From positions 605,988,709 through 606,052,708 of the forward strand of contig NC_081413.1 in NCBI RefSeq assembly GCF_030272615.1: a stretch of 64,000 nucleotides of DNA. Reading direction: 5' to 3'. The translations under genes and the position numbers were made by a program. Source of the stretch: Cryptomeria japonica. Its lineage: Eukaryota; Streptophyta; Pinopsida; Cupressales; Cupressaceae. The notes beneath the pieces were generated by a model that worked only from the letters and a program-made list of their open reading frames with translations, was not told the DNA's origin and made no database searches. This document shows positions 47,355 to 59,867 of this stretch, piece by piece. Numbering within the stretch: the stretch's first letter is position 1; the number at the start of each line of letters is the position of its first letter.

Positions 47355-47972
47355 AAATTTGCTAAGTTCCTATCCAATTTTTGAGAGATCCAACCTTGAG
47401 AAGGAAAATCGATTCATCTTAGAGAAAAACATTGTTTGGATTCTCTTCACAGCCACAAGAAACCATTTGGGTCACTCTTAGTTTGCCAAGATTCGTCATA
47501 TTGAAATTATAAAAAACTAAAAATTATCACCAAAAAAGTAAAAAAAATCAAGATTCAACCATAACTTTTTTTTATTTTTTTTTTGAGAAAAAAGTTTTAT
47601 GGGTCCAGTTCTTTGCCCAAAAAAGTATCTAGATATCTATTGGTTTTTGCAGAAAGTGAGCAAATCTTATAGAAATCAAATTGCAAGGGTTGTGTTAATA
47701 GGTTGTCAGCTGGCTAAATTTAGCCTATTCTTATTTTTGCTATAACTTTTGCATACAGTGTTGAAATTGGGCAAATAAGATATCATTAGAAAGGTATTTT
47801 TTAGCACTTCCCAATAATGGTAGTATTATTATCAAACTTAGCTCCAATTTTTTGTTCTACTAAATCAAAGTTAGATATCCAGTTTCAACTTTAAAGCTCA
47901 TATCTTTTCACTAGTATCTTTGATTTCTTTAATAGTAGGGTTGGAAAGGTTATTCAAACCTCTTCAAATCTA

Positions 47973-49018
47973 TGTTGGGTATGGTTGTTCATTGTTGCTG
48001 CTAGGATATGTTGTTGTCATTGATGTCAACATATTCCTGTGATTTATTCCGGTGAGTTTGGGAAGATTTTCTGATCCGGTTTTGAAGTTTGGTTTTGTTG
48101 ATCACTGTTTTGCAAAATCCGGTATTTCCTCTGGTATATTCTAGTGTGATCAGATCTTGCGCTGAGGTTTTGGGATATTGTTTGGGATGATCTTGTGTAT
48201 CTTCATTTTAGATGGTTTGTGATTTGGTACCCTGCAAGTTATCTTTCTTCATGGCAGTTGCTGATTGGTTGTGTTCTTGAGCTTTCTAATGTTGATCGAT
48301 GAAGATTTGATAAGTGGTGTTGGTGGAGTTGTTAGTGATGATTCTAACATACTTGTTGGTGTTTCCTAGTAGTGTCCTATTTGTTTTGGTGATCTGTATT
48401 GATCATTGTGCGATTTTTGGTGGTTTTCATCAACTGATGATGATTTGTGTGTTTATGCGGTATTTCTGATGGTGTAGTGTGTTGCGGTTGATCTTGGCAT
48501 GATTTCCGATGGATGTGATCATTTGAGAATTTGAATTAGATCCATGCTATGTAATGTAAATCATTATATTGGTCTTGTGGTTGATCTTTGTATCGTGAAA
48601 TATAATTTTTTTAATTGTGAGTTGAGGGTTTAACCGACCTTATTATCAAGGTTGATGAATTGTATATATAGGTAAGTTATTCACTTATTTTTGGTGTCGG
48701 TATTGTGTCTACATTATCTGAGAGAGGTGAATGTGCAAACAAAAAATTTATAATTCAATGAAGTGTTGAGGTGAGATTGGTGTTGCGGGGCAGACAATTG
48801 TGCTTAACCGAAAGTGTCATCAGGCATTTGTAGATGTTATTATTGCATTTCACTTCTTCCAGATTGTAGTCTAAATTATATTGTAAGTAGACTTCCCTGA
48901 GGGTTGTAGCCTTACGAGCAAATATCTTTTGAGCAGTGAGCTCTAGGTAATGTGCCTGAATGCTTGTGCATTCCCCATTGTAATATTTTTCACATACTAT
49001 TGTAGAGAATCATCTTAT
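47973..49018 (+). repeat. 5' LTR of element D (truncated at its 3' end)
   Basis: It begins TGTTGGGTATGG, matches 62368 onward, and has a TATA-like TGTATATATAGG at 48661. It stops at ...CATCTTAT (49018), where element C begins. The next 209 bp present in the 3' LTR are absent. Confidence 0.85.
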
Positions 49019-50202
49019 TATTAGGCCCAATATAGAAAGCTAATGTACTGAGAGGGGAGGGGTGAATCAGTACTCCAAAACTTTTCTTTTGTAATAACCT
49101 TACTGTTATGCATAAACATAATAGTGCATAAAATAAAACTATAATCAACAGATAACAATCATACATGATTCACTCCATAATACATATATTTTGGTCACGC
49201 AGAAACTCTTGGTTAGAGAGAAAAACTGCGGTGGGGATGGCACCCACAACTTCACTACTGCAATAATAAAGAATGCTTAGTTAGAGCTACATGTAGCTAT
49301 TTCTGATAGCTTACCCTGTTAGGAGTATTAAGATCAGTTAGATCTACCTTACTAAAGGATTTTTACAACACTATATAAGTGTAGCACCTGGTTAAAGGAC
49401 TTACAATTTATAGTCTCGGTTAGAGTCTTTTACCCTGTTAAAGGTTTCTCTTACAACTTCAAAATATTACAATATAATCATTACAAATATCTACAACTTT
49501 ACATCTGAAATGTTAAAGCAGATTCTATGTGCTCTGAATAAGATTACCTAGCTTGTAGCATACCTCGGTAACCCATAATGAAACTTGGTAAACCCTTCTG
49601 TTTACTCTGTTCTTCGACTGTTCATTGATAACCTTCTCGGTGACCTCTCTGTGTCTCTGTAACAATCTTCCTTCATGCATACACACTGCTATCTCATTGC
49701 ATCTCTTATCACATCATATCATGTCTTATGTCTAACCCTAGAATCATGTTGTATATATAGATCTCTTACAATGGTGATCTGATTCATTGCTTTTGATCTT
49801 ACAAAAAGATTCTTCGATTAAACAAAATATCTCATAGGTTAGATTGATCTTGTAATCATACACAATCTCATAGTGCAATTTCCAATGCAAAAACGGTTAG
49901 ATGTGCCTCGATCTTGTAACACGTTTTCATGTGCATGTCCAGGTTCAATGTATCTGGTAAAACGTTTCACTCGGTGAATATCAACTCAGTGAGTTAACTT
50001 TACCACTCGGTAGCCATGAAACTTTACTCGGTAAACAGCTCGGTGAATACTGTGTTCTATGACTACTTTCTTCAGTAACCAACTAGACTATTTATACCGA
50101 CTTCTCTGTGTGTACCGACTGCATGATTCGGTAATACTTAATCGACTAGAATATAGTATGACTTCGGATATGAAACTAATGGCAATTTGATAAGTAGTAA
50201 CA
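49019..50202 (-). repeat. 3' LTR of element C
   Basis: The reverse complement matches the B LTRs. On the plus strand it begins TATTAGGCCC and ends AGTAGTAACA. It is about 1,184 bp against 1,136-1,139 in B. A TATA-like run lies near 49751. The LTR-encoded start of ORFa is also present near 49083-49167. Confidence 0.88.
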
Positions 50203-50570
50203 ATCTCCCCTTTTGACATTAGTTGAGATGTTTGACAAAAACTACTTACAAAGTCATAACTAAAAAAAATATTCTTGACAAAATGACTATACTTGACAAT
50301 ATGTACAATAGTCAACAGTATATGTAGATATACTCCCCTTATCATTATCCTGTACATAACTCTGAATTTTGCATATTTGGTTCTGTTCTGTACTTGTGTG
50401 CTCTGTATATTCTGCATATTTTGCTCGGTATACTCCCCTTGTATACAATACTCAAAATTGTGTTATCAAAACTGTATTATTCTCCAAGTGTAGAATTACT
50501 CCCCCTTTGCTGGGCTTTCCTCTGTGTAGTAACATAATATTACTCCCCCTTTTTGACAAACATTAAAAAC
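50203..50570 (-). promoter_or_regulatory. 3' untranslated region of C with repeated purine tracts
   Basis: Plus-strand CTCCCC blocks near 50204, 50333, 50431, 50501 and 50542 are purine tracts on the coding strand, several in the form ACTCCCC(C)TT. This is the same arrangement as 14871-15276 in B. The block at 50204-50213 touches the LTR and is the expected plus-strand primer. Confidence 0.6.
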
Positions 50571-53500
50571 TTAATTTGCATCCGGAGGCGGTAACTGATC
50601 GAAAATAGTCTTATACTTGGTCCGGGCGTTAGTGAGGGCGACTGAGAGTGAGTCCATGAGACTTTCCATTAATGAGTTATGTGCTTGAATATCAGATAAG
50701 AGTGATATCAAGCCATCAAGAGTGCTTCCCTCTTGGGTAGTGGATAAGCTTGTAGCTCAGTTAAGCTGCTCTTGGACTAATGAGAGATGAGGAAGGAATA
50801 ATGTTTGAACGGTCATTATATCCATCCTAATTTTATGCTCTTCATTCCTCAGTTCTAACTGTTGAGCCATGAGCTGTTGTAGCTTTTTGTAAAAAATTTG
50901 AATGGAATTAGGCTCAGTGGTCAACTTGGATGAGAGATCGGTGATCTCTTTCTCAATTGCATCAGTTTTATTTTTTATGTCTTTAATAAATAAAGAAAAT
51001 GTACACAATTTCTGGAATAAATAAAGAATGTGCTTGAGTTGAGGGGTCAACTCAGCAATGAATTTGACAAGTTTTACCTTACCAACAACAATTGATTTGT
51101 GGACTTCCTCTATCATTTTTGTTGTGAGCTCTTTATCCTTGAGCTTGCTTAGGTATTCGGATGCATCAACTCCAGATGTTTCAATCTGATTAAGGAGTTC
51201 ATCCAACTGAATAGGGATGGCTGCATTGGTTGACACTGTTGCTAATGGTAGCATTTATGTGAGCAGTGTCCTAACCTTTTAAAGTACTTTGTTCTTTTTC
51301 TGTATGGCCAATTTCTTCTCCTGTTCGGCCTTTGCTTTGCATAGTTCACCGAATTCAGTGAGTTCTTGCCCTTTTAATTTGGAAATGTCGACATTGGGCA
51401 ACACGATCAATTTAGATAAATCAAATTTAAAACCATGCTTTCTCACCTTTTTCTCTTTTCCTTTTGTCTGGGGCACTAAGACAAGTGCTTGTGAGGCTTG
51501 TTGTCCCTTGGTAGGTTGCTCGATAGATGCAACACTTTGCACTGTTCCTGTAGCAGTTGCATTGTCTTTGGATGGCTCGGTGCTAGGCATCTCTGCTATA
51601 ATATTTGTTGTGCTTGTCTGTCCCTGAGACGATTGATCTTTTGTTGTGTCTGCTGCAGCTTCAGGTTTGTTACCTTCATCTTTTGCAGCTTCAGATTTGT
51701 TACCTTCGGTAACTTGTTCGGTGTCCTTGGGGGCTTCGGTTGGTACTGTTGGCTTCACCGGCAGATAAGGCTGAACTTGTTCTAAGACCGATTCACTAGA
51801 CACAAGTTTTGCATAAGTGGTGCCTTCAATCATTTCTTGCTCAGGTGCGGCTTCATCCATTACATCTTCATCAATTTGTATTGTGTCAACCGAGTCTACA
51901 CCTTGCTCGGTGACATCAACAATTTCAATTTGAGATTGTTCACCGACATCCTTTTGTTTGAAGATCTCCTGCCACTTGGCCTTAGTCTCATTCTCCACAT
52001 CAATATATAGCCCATTCATCAATTTTAAGGCTCTCTCTTTCACAAGAAATTTTGAATTGTATGTGGACAAATGCTCCTTGATTTCAGCTACGAACATGTC
52101 AGGAAATAAGTGGACAAGACTTCTTTCTCTTATTTGTCTCTCTGAATCAATTGCATATTTCCATCTGTTATCAATATGTGAATAGAGTTCACTTGGAAGT
52201 GACTTTGCTAGTTCCAATGGTGCTAACCGAAACTTCAGAAGTGTACATATGACAGCTTCTTCAATCTGTCGTTTCTCATCATTGTTCCTAGACTCATACT
52301 TAACATATCTAAATCCTGCAAACCCACCGTATTCCTTAAGATTGGCACAAAAGTTTTCAAAACTGTGAATGTTTGCCTTTTTGCTCTTCACAATCTGGAA
52401 TTTGTTAGCATCATCAGACTCTGTATCACTTGACTCTTTTGCCAAAATGAGTCTCCGAGTAGATTTCTTGTAAGTCTTTGTTACCTTAGGAGCACCAACA
52501 GTCTTATGTTTCTTGCTTGGTGATGCAGCTGATGCTCTGGTGTTGGGTCTCTTTGTTGGTGGAGTTGGTAGGGCCTTTGAAATGTCCCATTTCTTTCTTT
52601 TTAGAACTTTTCCCTTTGGCAACTCTGTGCTCAATGTTATTGCAGCCTCCTGTGCTTTTGATTCTTCCTCGGTAATAGCAAGATTGCCTTTGACAGGTGT
52701 AGATGAGGATTCTTCTCCGAATTTATCAGATAAAGCTTTTATCATCTTTGTTGCTTTCCTTGTAGCCTTAGGAACTACAATGCTCATTTTTACTTTCTCC
52801 TTTACCTCTTCATAGGTTCCATACCTTAGTTCAGTTGCATGCCTTGGCAATGATAGGTAGGCATCAATTTGTTGTTGTGTGATGTCATGGTCAATTTCAT
52901 AACCCATTGGTTGCAATGACTGAATCCTTGGTTCAACAACATTTACATAGCAATAATCAGTGTTGACTTCAAAACAAATATTGTCCTTGTATTTTTCAAC
53001 CAGCTGTGGTGGGATCCTGTACCTGTTGTGCATTTTCTCTTGGAATTTGCTAAAGTAATCATCCATGACATCATTAAAGTTATCTCCTAACTTCTTGATG
53101 TAATCATTGATCTGATGGGTGATAGGTCGGTGTAGCTCCCATACTACTTTACCAACTGAGGGAAAGAACTTTTCAAAATAGAAAAACATACAGACAAGTA
53201 GTGAACCAAACTTGAGTGTGTTTGCCAAGTTGTTCTTCTTTGGCTTCCTTATTGTGTTCAGGTTCTCAAATAAGTTCTTTAGTAGTACTTCACACAAGTC
53301 TACTTTCATTCCCTTCTTTACTATTTTGTAGGCCAGGTCCACTGTAGCACATGGTACATTGTTTTCCCTTGCAGATTGGAAGAAACAGTAACCAATGACT
53401 TTGCTTGCAAATTTCAGTTCAGCATTAGTGACATTATTCAATTTCAGTCCTCGGTAACCAGATTCTACTCCGGTTAGACTGATTAGCTCCTTTTGTGATA

Positions 53501-53948
53501 TCATTTTCTATGCATGAGCATGATCGTAGATGGGATATCTAGTGATCAGGTGAATGACTTCCTTCGTGATCTTGAACAGTTGCTCTTGTAGCCACATGAA
53601 ATCATCATGTACTCTGCTCAATACAAACTTAACCCATTGGGGTTTGAACACACGAGGATAGACTAGGGCTTCAGTTAATCCCTTGATTCTAATATGTTCA
53701 AATTTACTATCCAGTTTGCCATCAGTGCACGGTTCATCATATGTGTCACTAAGCTCTACATGACCGAGTTCCTCAACATGGCACTTGGTAAAGAATCTGG
53801 CATCTTCTACCAATAAGACTCGATCCAGGATGAGTGAAAATGCATTTTTATCATCTGGTTCTGAGGCGACTTTAGGAGTTAGGGAATACTTCAGAGATGG
53901 CTTCTCCACATTTTGGACAACTACAGGGTCTTGGATCTTGGGCGCCAT
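50571..53948 (-). pseudogene. element C ORFb: three open blocks in one frame, 741-codon core intact
   Basis: From Met at 53948 the blocks are 53948-53508 (146 codons), 53504-51279 (741 codons, uninterrupted) and 51254-50571. All are in the same frame. The core has a helical globular region, a basic NLS-like part (VLKRKK ... KRPNTRASAASPSKKHK), an acidic SSDTESDD stretch, a second globular part and a Glu/Thr/Gln-rich tail. The last block is coiled-coil. The breaks are TAG at 53505-53507 with ATG two codons on, TAA at 51276-51278, a TAA at 51255 just before ATG, and a private TGA at 50757 (CGA in B). Because the first two breaks match B, the blocks may be genuine separate cistrons. The family is not recognised and no enzyme motif was seen. 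Confidence 0.65.
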
Positions 53949-54499
53949 GGTAAATCTCGAGTAAAATTCGACAGGTTATCCTTAGGGTTTACAAGTAGCT
54001 GACTCTTCACACTCGGTAGATACTAGCAATTTGACTAAATCAGAAACCAGCTAAACAGTGTGAATAGATTGATGTAAATACCTCAAAATTCGCTCTGACT
54101 GAAATTTGGTCACTTTGATTCACTCTGCTCTACTTCTCGAAAACTTGGGTGAATGAAAATGACCGCAAAAACACTTTTAAGTACTCAAAAATAACTTATC
54201 GGGCTCCGTGCAAGTTAGGTCAAGATATTAAATGCACTCGGTTCAACTTTTACCGATTTACTTCATTTTTTGTTTTCACTGAGTACCCAACTTTGCTTTG
54301 TTAACCGACTTGACAGGTTTCCTGTATACACCGACTTGACAGGTTTCCTATATAGTATGTAAACTGACTAATTGCATCTTAACTATGCAAATTTTGAATT
54401 TTGTTCATAATAAAATAGGAACTGTTATGATTTAACTTTTAAAGAATGCAGTCCCTTCATACCTTTTCTTGACTAATTTGAAATAGGTGCACCTAACTC

Positions 54500-56035
54500 G
54501 GTAGGTAAGGTGCTTTCTTCATCAGACATAATTTATTTCTTTTTCCAAATCATCTTGAATTTTTCTTTTATCTCCTCAGTGTCTCTTCTCAGTTGATCTA
54601 TGCAATCTCCAGCTAAATGTATAGCTTTGTGACAATGAAAACATGCCATACCGGGGTTTCTCCATGATCTCCGGTTGTTCATTCCAAACCTTATAAAACA
54701 GTTGGCACTTATATGTCCATATCTTCCACAACATTCGCACCATATCCTCGTATTGTAATCCCATGGTACTACTGCATATTGTCAGTAAGAATCTGTGTGA
54801 GTTCGGTAACCTCCAGTGTTTGCTCGGTGTGGATACTTCATGTAGTTCTTTCGCTTAAACCAGCAGCTCTCGGTGCTATGTCCATATCTATTGCAGTTTT
54901 TACAAAACCCTTTGAATTTTGCCTTCTCATGGTTGTTAACAGACTTTGTCCTACATTGATTAGGTATGTGACCATATTTATTGCAATTATAACAATATCC
55001 ATTGGACTTAGAGATATTTGGTTGCTTACCTTTTTTGATATGGCATATGTTGGCAGTATGACCTTGATTTCCACATTAGTAGCAAATAGGCTTCTTCCTT
55101 TTGATGTTATTCCTTTTTCCAGTTTGTTTTGATAATTCTCCTCTCTCGGTAGTATGAATTCCTTTCTCGGTAGAGTCTTTTCCTTTGTAACCGAGTCCTC
55201 CATCTTTGTAGAGGCTTCTTGTATTCAGTTGCTCATCCAACATCTTTGATGCTTCATAACTTTTCTCAAATGATTCTTTGGATTTCTTTTCTGTTTCAAG
55301 TTCACCAGTCAACCTTGATACTTCAAGTGTCAATGATTGATTTTCATCATTCTTCAGAATTGCTTCATGATGTGCATAACCTAGTTGATCTGTCATATTT
55401 TGTTGAATACTAGTTAACCTCATGATTTCATCATCCTTATCAAATACTAGAGCTTCAAGTTGTTATTTCTCTCTTTGTAGATCTCTTGCTTTATCCTCAG
55501 CTATCCTTAATGCATCTAGATTTTCAGTCATTTGTGTACTGAAATGTTCATGTTCTCTTTTCATTTCTTTTAGTTGATCAGCCAATGCTTTGTTCTTTTC
55601 TTTCAACATTACAATCATTTCTTCAGTTTCTTCAGATATACTGTTCTCAGATGATGTCTCGATTTGTTCCACTAGCTCTTGAGAAACCTGCAAGTCATCA
55701 GATAATCTTCTCCTTACTTTCAGATATTTTTGCATTTACCTCTGCATGTCTGCAATCACTTGATTTGCATTATCCAGCTCTTCTTGAAGATGCACAATCC
55801 TCTGAGATTTTTTGTAGCCTTCCATTGCTAAGATCTTTCTCTTCAGGTGGTTAAACCCTTTTCCAAGATTCAAGCTCTCATACCAATTGTTAGGCCCAAT
55901 ATAGAAAGCCAATGTACTGAGAGGGGAGGGGTGAATCAGTACTCCAAAACTTTTCTTTTGTAATAACCTTACTGTTATGCATAAACATAATAGTGCATAA
56001 AATAAAACTATAATCAACAGATAACAATCATACAT
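54500..56035 (-). pseudogene. element C ORFa: coiled-coil protein with five CCHC knuckles
   Basis: Counterpart of 9364-10902. Met at 56035 lies in the LTR, followed by the hydrophobic stretch, primer site, coiled coil (to about 55200) and the knuckles. CYNCNKYGHIPNQC, FCKNCNRYGHSTESC, WCECCGRYGHISANC and CFHCHK are well kept, and the first is CGNQGHTANIC after a stop. Stops occur at about 55736 and 55463 (both CAA to TAA) and near 55077. The 3' end is set near 54534 by a TAA, with an indel somewhere between, so the exact end is uncertain. This copy shows that the family's knuckles are intact where B has lost cysteines. Confidence 0.7.
55874..55885 (-). promoter_or_regulatory. primer binding site of element C
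   Basis: The minus strand reads TGGTATGAGAGC, one mismatch from the exact site in B, two bases from the LTR edge at 55888. Confidence 0.85.
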
Positions 56036-56062
56036 GATTCACTCCATAACACGTATATTTTA
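55888..56062 (-). repeat. 5' LTR of element C, truncated
   Basis: Only the last 175 bp of the LTR remain; the match to 49019 onward ends near 56061. Promoter sequences are gone, so C could not have been transcribed from its own LTR after this event. Confidence 0.85.
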
Positions 56063-56425
56063 TGGAGCACGTTATCACAAGGATTTAGCCCCCAAGTGTG
56101 AGATAAGCCCAAGGATAATAGACACAAAACACAAAGCACAAGGTGACTTCGCTTTCCTCGGGGTCAGTATGTTGTATGATAATTCATGTATATCATATGT
56201 ATGTATGCATAATTGTTCTTCATTCCCCAATCAAGGAAGGTCACCTAGAAGAAGGGAACACATGTGTCTTTTGAGTCAACATGAGAGAGACCAAAAGAGA
56301 TCTCAATGCTTTGCATCATCCTCAAGTAGACAACACTAAGGACAACAAATAGAAGAATGAGAATAACAAATAGAAGAAGTAACAAAAGATCAAGAGAGGA
56401 GGAGAGAATCTGCTATGCTAATGAA
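56063..56425 (-). other. sequence downstream of E's protease frame
   Basis: Untranslated, no gene. It contains a repeated GACAACAAATAGAAGAATGAGAA / AACAAATAGAAGAAG-type purine stretch (plus strand, about 56340-56385). It is taken as E's 3' part because it is continuous with its coding frame. The exact junction with C is inferred from where LTR similarity stops. Confidence 0.4.
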
Positions 56426-59400
56426 CTAGTCTAGCACGTCATCTACCCCCCGATCTTGCTGATCAGTATTTCGGGAAGGTAGGAAACGCGCTAGAGGAGG
56501 AACATCCAACACAGCAGATGGAGCTATCACAAGATCCAAACAAGGGCTATGTTCATGTTCCAAGCCACGTTGTTCTTGTCTAGGAGCTAGGATAAGTGCT
56601 TTAGAAAATTCGTTAGATAAATGATTATCAACATCAACATATTCATATTCACTATCAGAATGAACAGGAGTAACATTTTCATCATGAATAACATTTTCAT
56701 CTATATCATCATCAAGATTTATAAAAATAGGATCTTTAACTCGCACAGGATCAAGACCATCATGCATCTTATGTTTAGGAGATTTTGGCTCAATTTCTGG
56801 TTGAGGAGAAAATGGAATAATGCTAGCTGAAGGTGTTTTTGGGGATTGCAAAGTTTGAAAAATAGCTGCCTGAGCTCTAAGACGACGCTTTCGTCGGCGT
56901 TCACGTGCAGAACGATTTCGTCTAGTCTTAGTAGGAAGTTGAGAAGATTGAGGAGGAGGAATGTTCTCATCCTTATCACTTGGGTGTTTAGGTTGTGGTC
57001 TCTTAGGTTGAACAATAGGAGAAGAGGAAGGTCTCTTCTCTCCATAAGAGGAAGGAGGAGGAACTGCTCCATATAAGGGAGGAATATTTGGTTTAGGAAG
57101 GAGACCAAGCCCATCATGACGAGGAGGGATAGGTCTAATTTTAGGAAGTTTATTAGATATAGGCATAGTCACATTCATAGGAATGGGTTGGGAATCTTCT
57201 TGAGGAAAGACATTAGTTTTATCTTTCAAAGGAAGAACTTCCTTCTCAAGAACGATAGGAATGTCAAGTTTGGGTGTTCTAGATTCACTTAGAGATAGGA
57301 TCATATCTTTTTTCCACTTTTGATAAGATTTGAAAAGATGATCACTCCGCGGTGGAAGAGATTGGAATTGTTTAGGCCAAAAGTAATCAATAGGAATGCT
57401 AGAAGTTCTTTCGGCTGGTTTAAAGAGACTATGATTGACAGTAACAACTTCACCATTATGGGGAAATTTCAAACACTTGTGAATAGGAGAAGCAATAGCT
57501 TTCATGGAAGATAGCCAAGGATAGCCTAGCTTCACACGAAATTGTTCGGATGATGGAATAATAGCAAAGTCCACATCAAGGGATTTCTTATGGACCTCAA
57601 TAGGTAATGTAATAGAACCAATTGCAGGAGAAGAAAATGCATCAAATAGTTTCACAACCACATTTGTTTCATCATAGATCACTTGATTCAATTGCAAAGT
57701 AAAAAGAAATTCTTCAGTAATGACATTAACCATACAAGAAGGATCAATAAGCACTCCACGACAAGGTGTATTCTTGACTTTTGCAACTATGTATAAAGGA
57801 CCATCAGGTGCCCTGATAGTTTCACTGGAATCAAATGTGATGGAAGGTTCTTTAGGGATTTTCTGCTGTTCCACAAAGTTAATCACATTCGGAGTCATAG
57901 ACACAAGATCATCAGGTGAGACAGAGGAATCAGTAGTATCAATCGCATTAGAGGTATGAGAAGGTAATGGATCAATAAAAATCTGAAGATTTTGATTAGG
58001 AGGAGCTACAGATGTGTTGCCTTTATCATTCACACCAGAAACAGAGATAGTATTATTATCAATCAAATCTTGAATTTTACCCTTTAAAGCAAAACATTTT
58101 TCAGTATCATGCCCAGGATGACGATGAAATTGACAAAAAGATTTTTATCAAAATAGGGTGAATTAATCTTTGCAGGATCTATTTGCCTTATAGGGGGAAG
58201 AGTAAGCACATTTTGTTCCAATAACTTATTCATAATACTATGCAATGATTCATTCAAAGGAGTAAACTTTCTTTCTTTCTTGAAAAACTTAAAATAGGAG
58301 GCACACCTGATGCTGCATTCACATTGTTGTTGATGATGTTTTCATTGAATTTAATGGACTCTCTATTCGGTTTAAACTTCCCAAATGGTTGTTGACTACT
58401 ATCACCCTTATCACTCGGAGCCATAGGATTTGCTTGTTCCATTTGACTCACAGTCAGTTGATAATTGTGAAGAGTTGCGCACAACTGTTGGAAAGAAGTA
58501 AACTCAGAAAACAGGAGTTTTTCTCTAATATCTTTTTGTAAATTAGAAATAAAGATTCTTTGAATATCATTGTCAGGTACTGGAAAAGAAATTTGAGCAT
58601 ACAAATGCTTATATCTACCAATGAAATCAATCACTTTTTCTTTAACACCTTGTTTACAATGCATTAAATCAATCAAAGTAACTTTAGGACTTATATTGTT
58701 TTGAAATTGTTGAATGAAAGCATTTGCAAGTTGTTCGAAAGAAGTAATAGAATAAGAAGGCAACGAGCAATACCATTGTAGGGCTTTATCTCTTAATGTT
58801 CTAGTAAACGGTTTTGCAAGCAACCTTTGGTCATAAGCAAAATCAGTACATATTGTTTGAAAGGTCTTAACATGTGTTAGAGGATCACCCTTACCATTAT
58901 AAAGCTCCAAATGCGGAATTTCAACATGTTTAGGGGGGATAGCTTGAACAATGTCAAGAGAAAGTGGGCTCGCAACATCAAATGTGGGCACACTAAACTT
59001 AGATTGATTCATAGAGGCAATTTGTTGCTGTAAAGAAGAAACAGTTTGTGCAAGATTGTTAATGGTCGCTTCAGTCGAAGAGTTCATATTAGACGTGTTA
59101 GATTGTGATGGAGGTGTTATGTTATTGAAAGAAGGTAGAGAGTAAGGTGGTGGGACACTATGATAGTTAGTCAGAGGAGATGATTGGAAAGGAGGAACAC
59201 TACAAGGAGGAATGGAATGGTTAAATGAATTGCCCCCTTGCGTCATGTTCATTTGTGGAGATATAATAGGGACACTCATTGAAGGAATGAATGAAAAAGT
59301 CGGTTTGAATGCAGGAAGAGGGTTGATTGAAGAAGAGGGATTGCCCCCATGACTGGTGATCATAGGTGGAATGTCTTGTATTGAAGTAGTCATTATGTTT

Positions 59401-59867
59401 GATGTAAAAGTAGGTATACTAGCAATAGGAGTTGTCAAAGGAATAGAATGATTAACTTGAGTAGGAGGTTGTGTATAACCTAAGGTTTCGGCACAACTCT
59501 TCATAGGCATCACATTTGAATCCACAATGTGTGCAATACCATGCAAAATATCAATTCCATTCTTATCACTTTGAATCATACGTTTTAGACCCTCAATTAA
59601 TGAAAGAGCTTCACTATCAGGGTATTCTTAAGACATCCATTGTCGAAAATCATCAAATTGGTTATCCAATTTTGAAAGTTGTTCTACAGAAACCTCATGG
59701 AGAGATTCTTCATTATTAAGAGGATTAGAGGAATTACCCATGTCCTCGTTAAAAAGGCCATTCAAATTAGGTTCCATCTCCTCGGTAATTAAACCTTGGA
59801 AAGACTTAATTCTAAGGCTTCGTCTAACGGGAATAGTGTAAGTAGGGCTTATTGTTGTAAAACTCAT
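56426..59867 (-). pseudogene. element E Gag-protease
   Basis: From Met at 59867, the Gag core reads HLELYNGKGDPLTHVKTF, LRDKALQWYCSLP, FQNNISPKVTLIDL, GRYKHLYAQI and FISNLQKDIREKL (about 58930-58520), as in plant Gypsy Gag. A knuckle-like CQFHRHPGHDTEKC follows (about 58130-58090). The protease-like part has GVLIDPSCMVNVITEEFL (about 57760), where the usual Asp-Ser/Thr-Gly is Asp-Pro-Ser, then LGYPWLSSM (about 57520). A Pro-rich, then Arg-rich (TRRNRSARERRRKRRLR) C-terminus ends at TAG 56426. Damage is TAA at 59628 and single-base frameshifts near 58290 and 58140. The protease assignment rests on context and the hydrophobic-Asp pattern. The catalytic motif may be altered. Confidence 0.7.

Larger units (their letters stand above)
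49019..56062 (-). mobile_element. element C, second copy of the B family
   Basis: Reverse-strand copy with the same gene order as B: 5' LTR fragment (55888-56062), primer site, ORFa, spacer, ORFb, purine-tract region, 3' LTR (49019-50202). Its left flank is CTTAT and the right flank is lost, because the 5' LTR stops after about 175 bp at the boundary with E. It is independent of B, with a different insertion site and its own private mutations. It carries the family's longest open frame (51279-53504). Confidence 0.9.
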
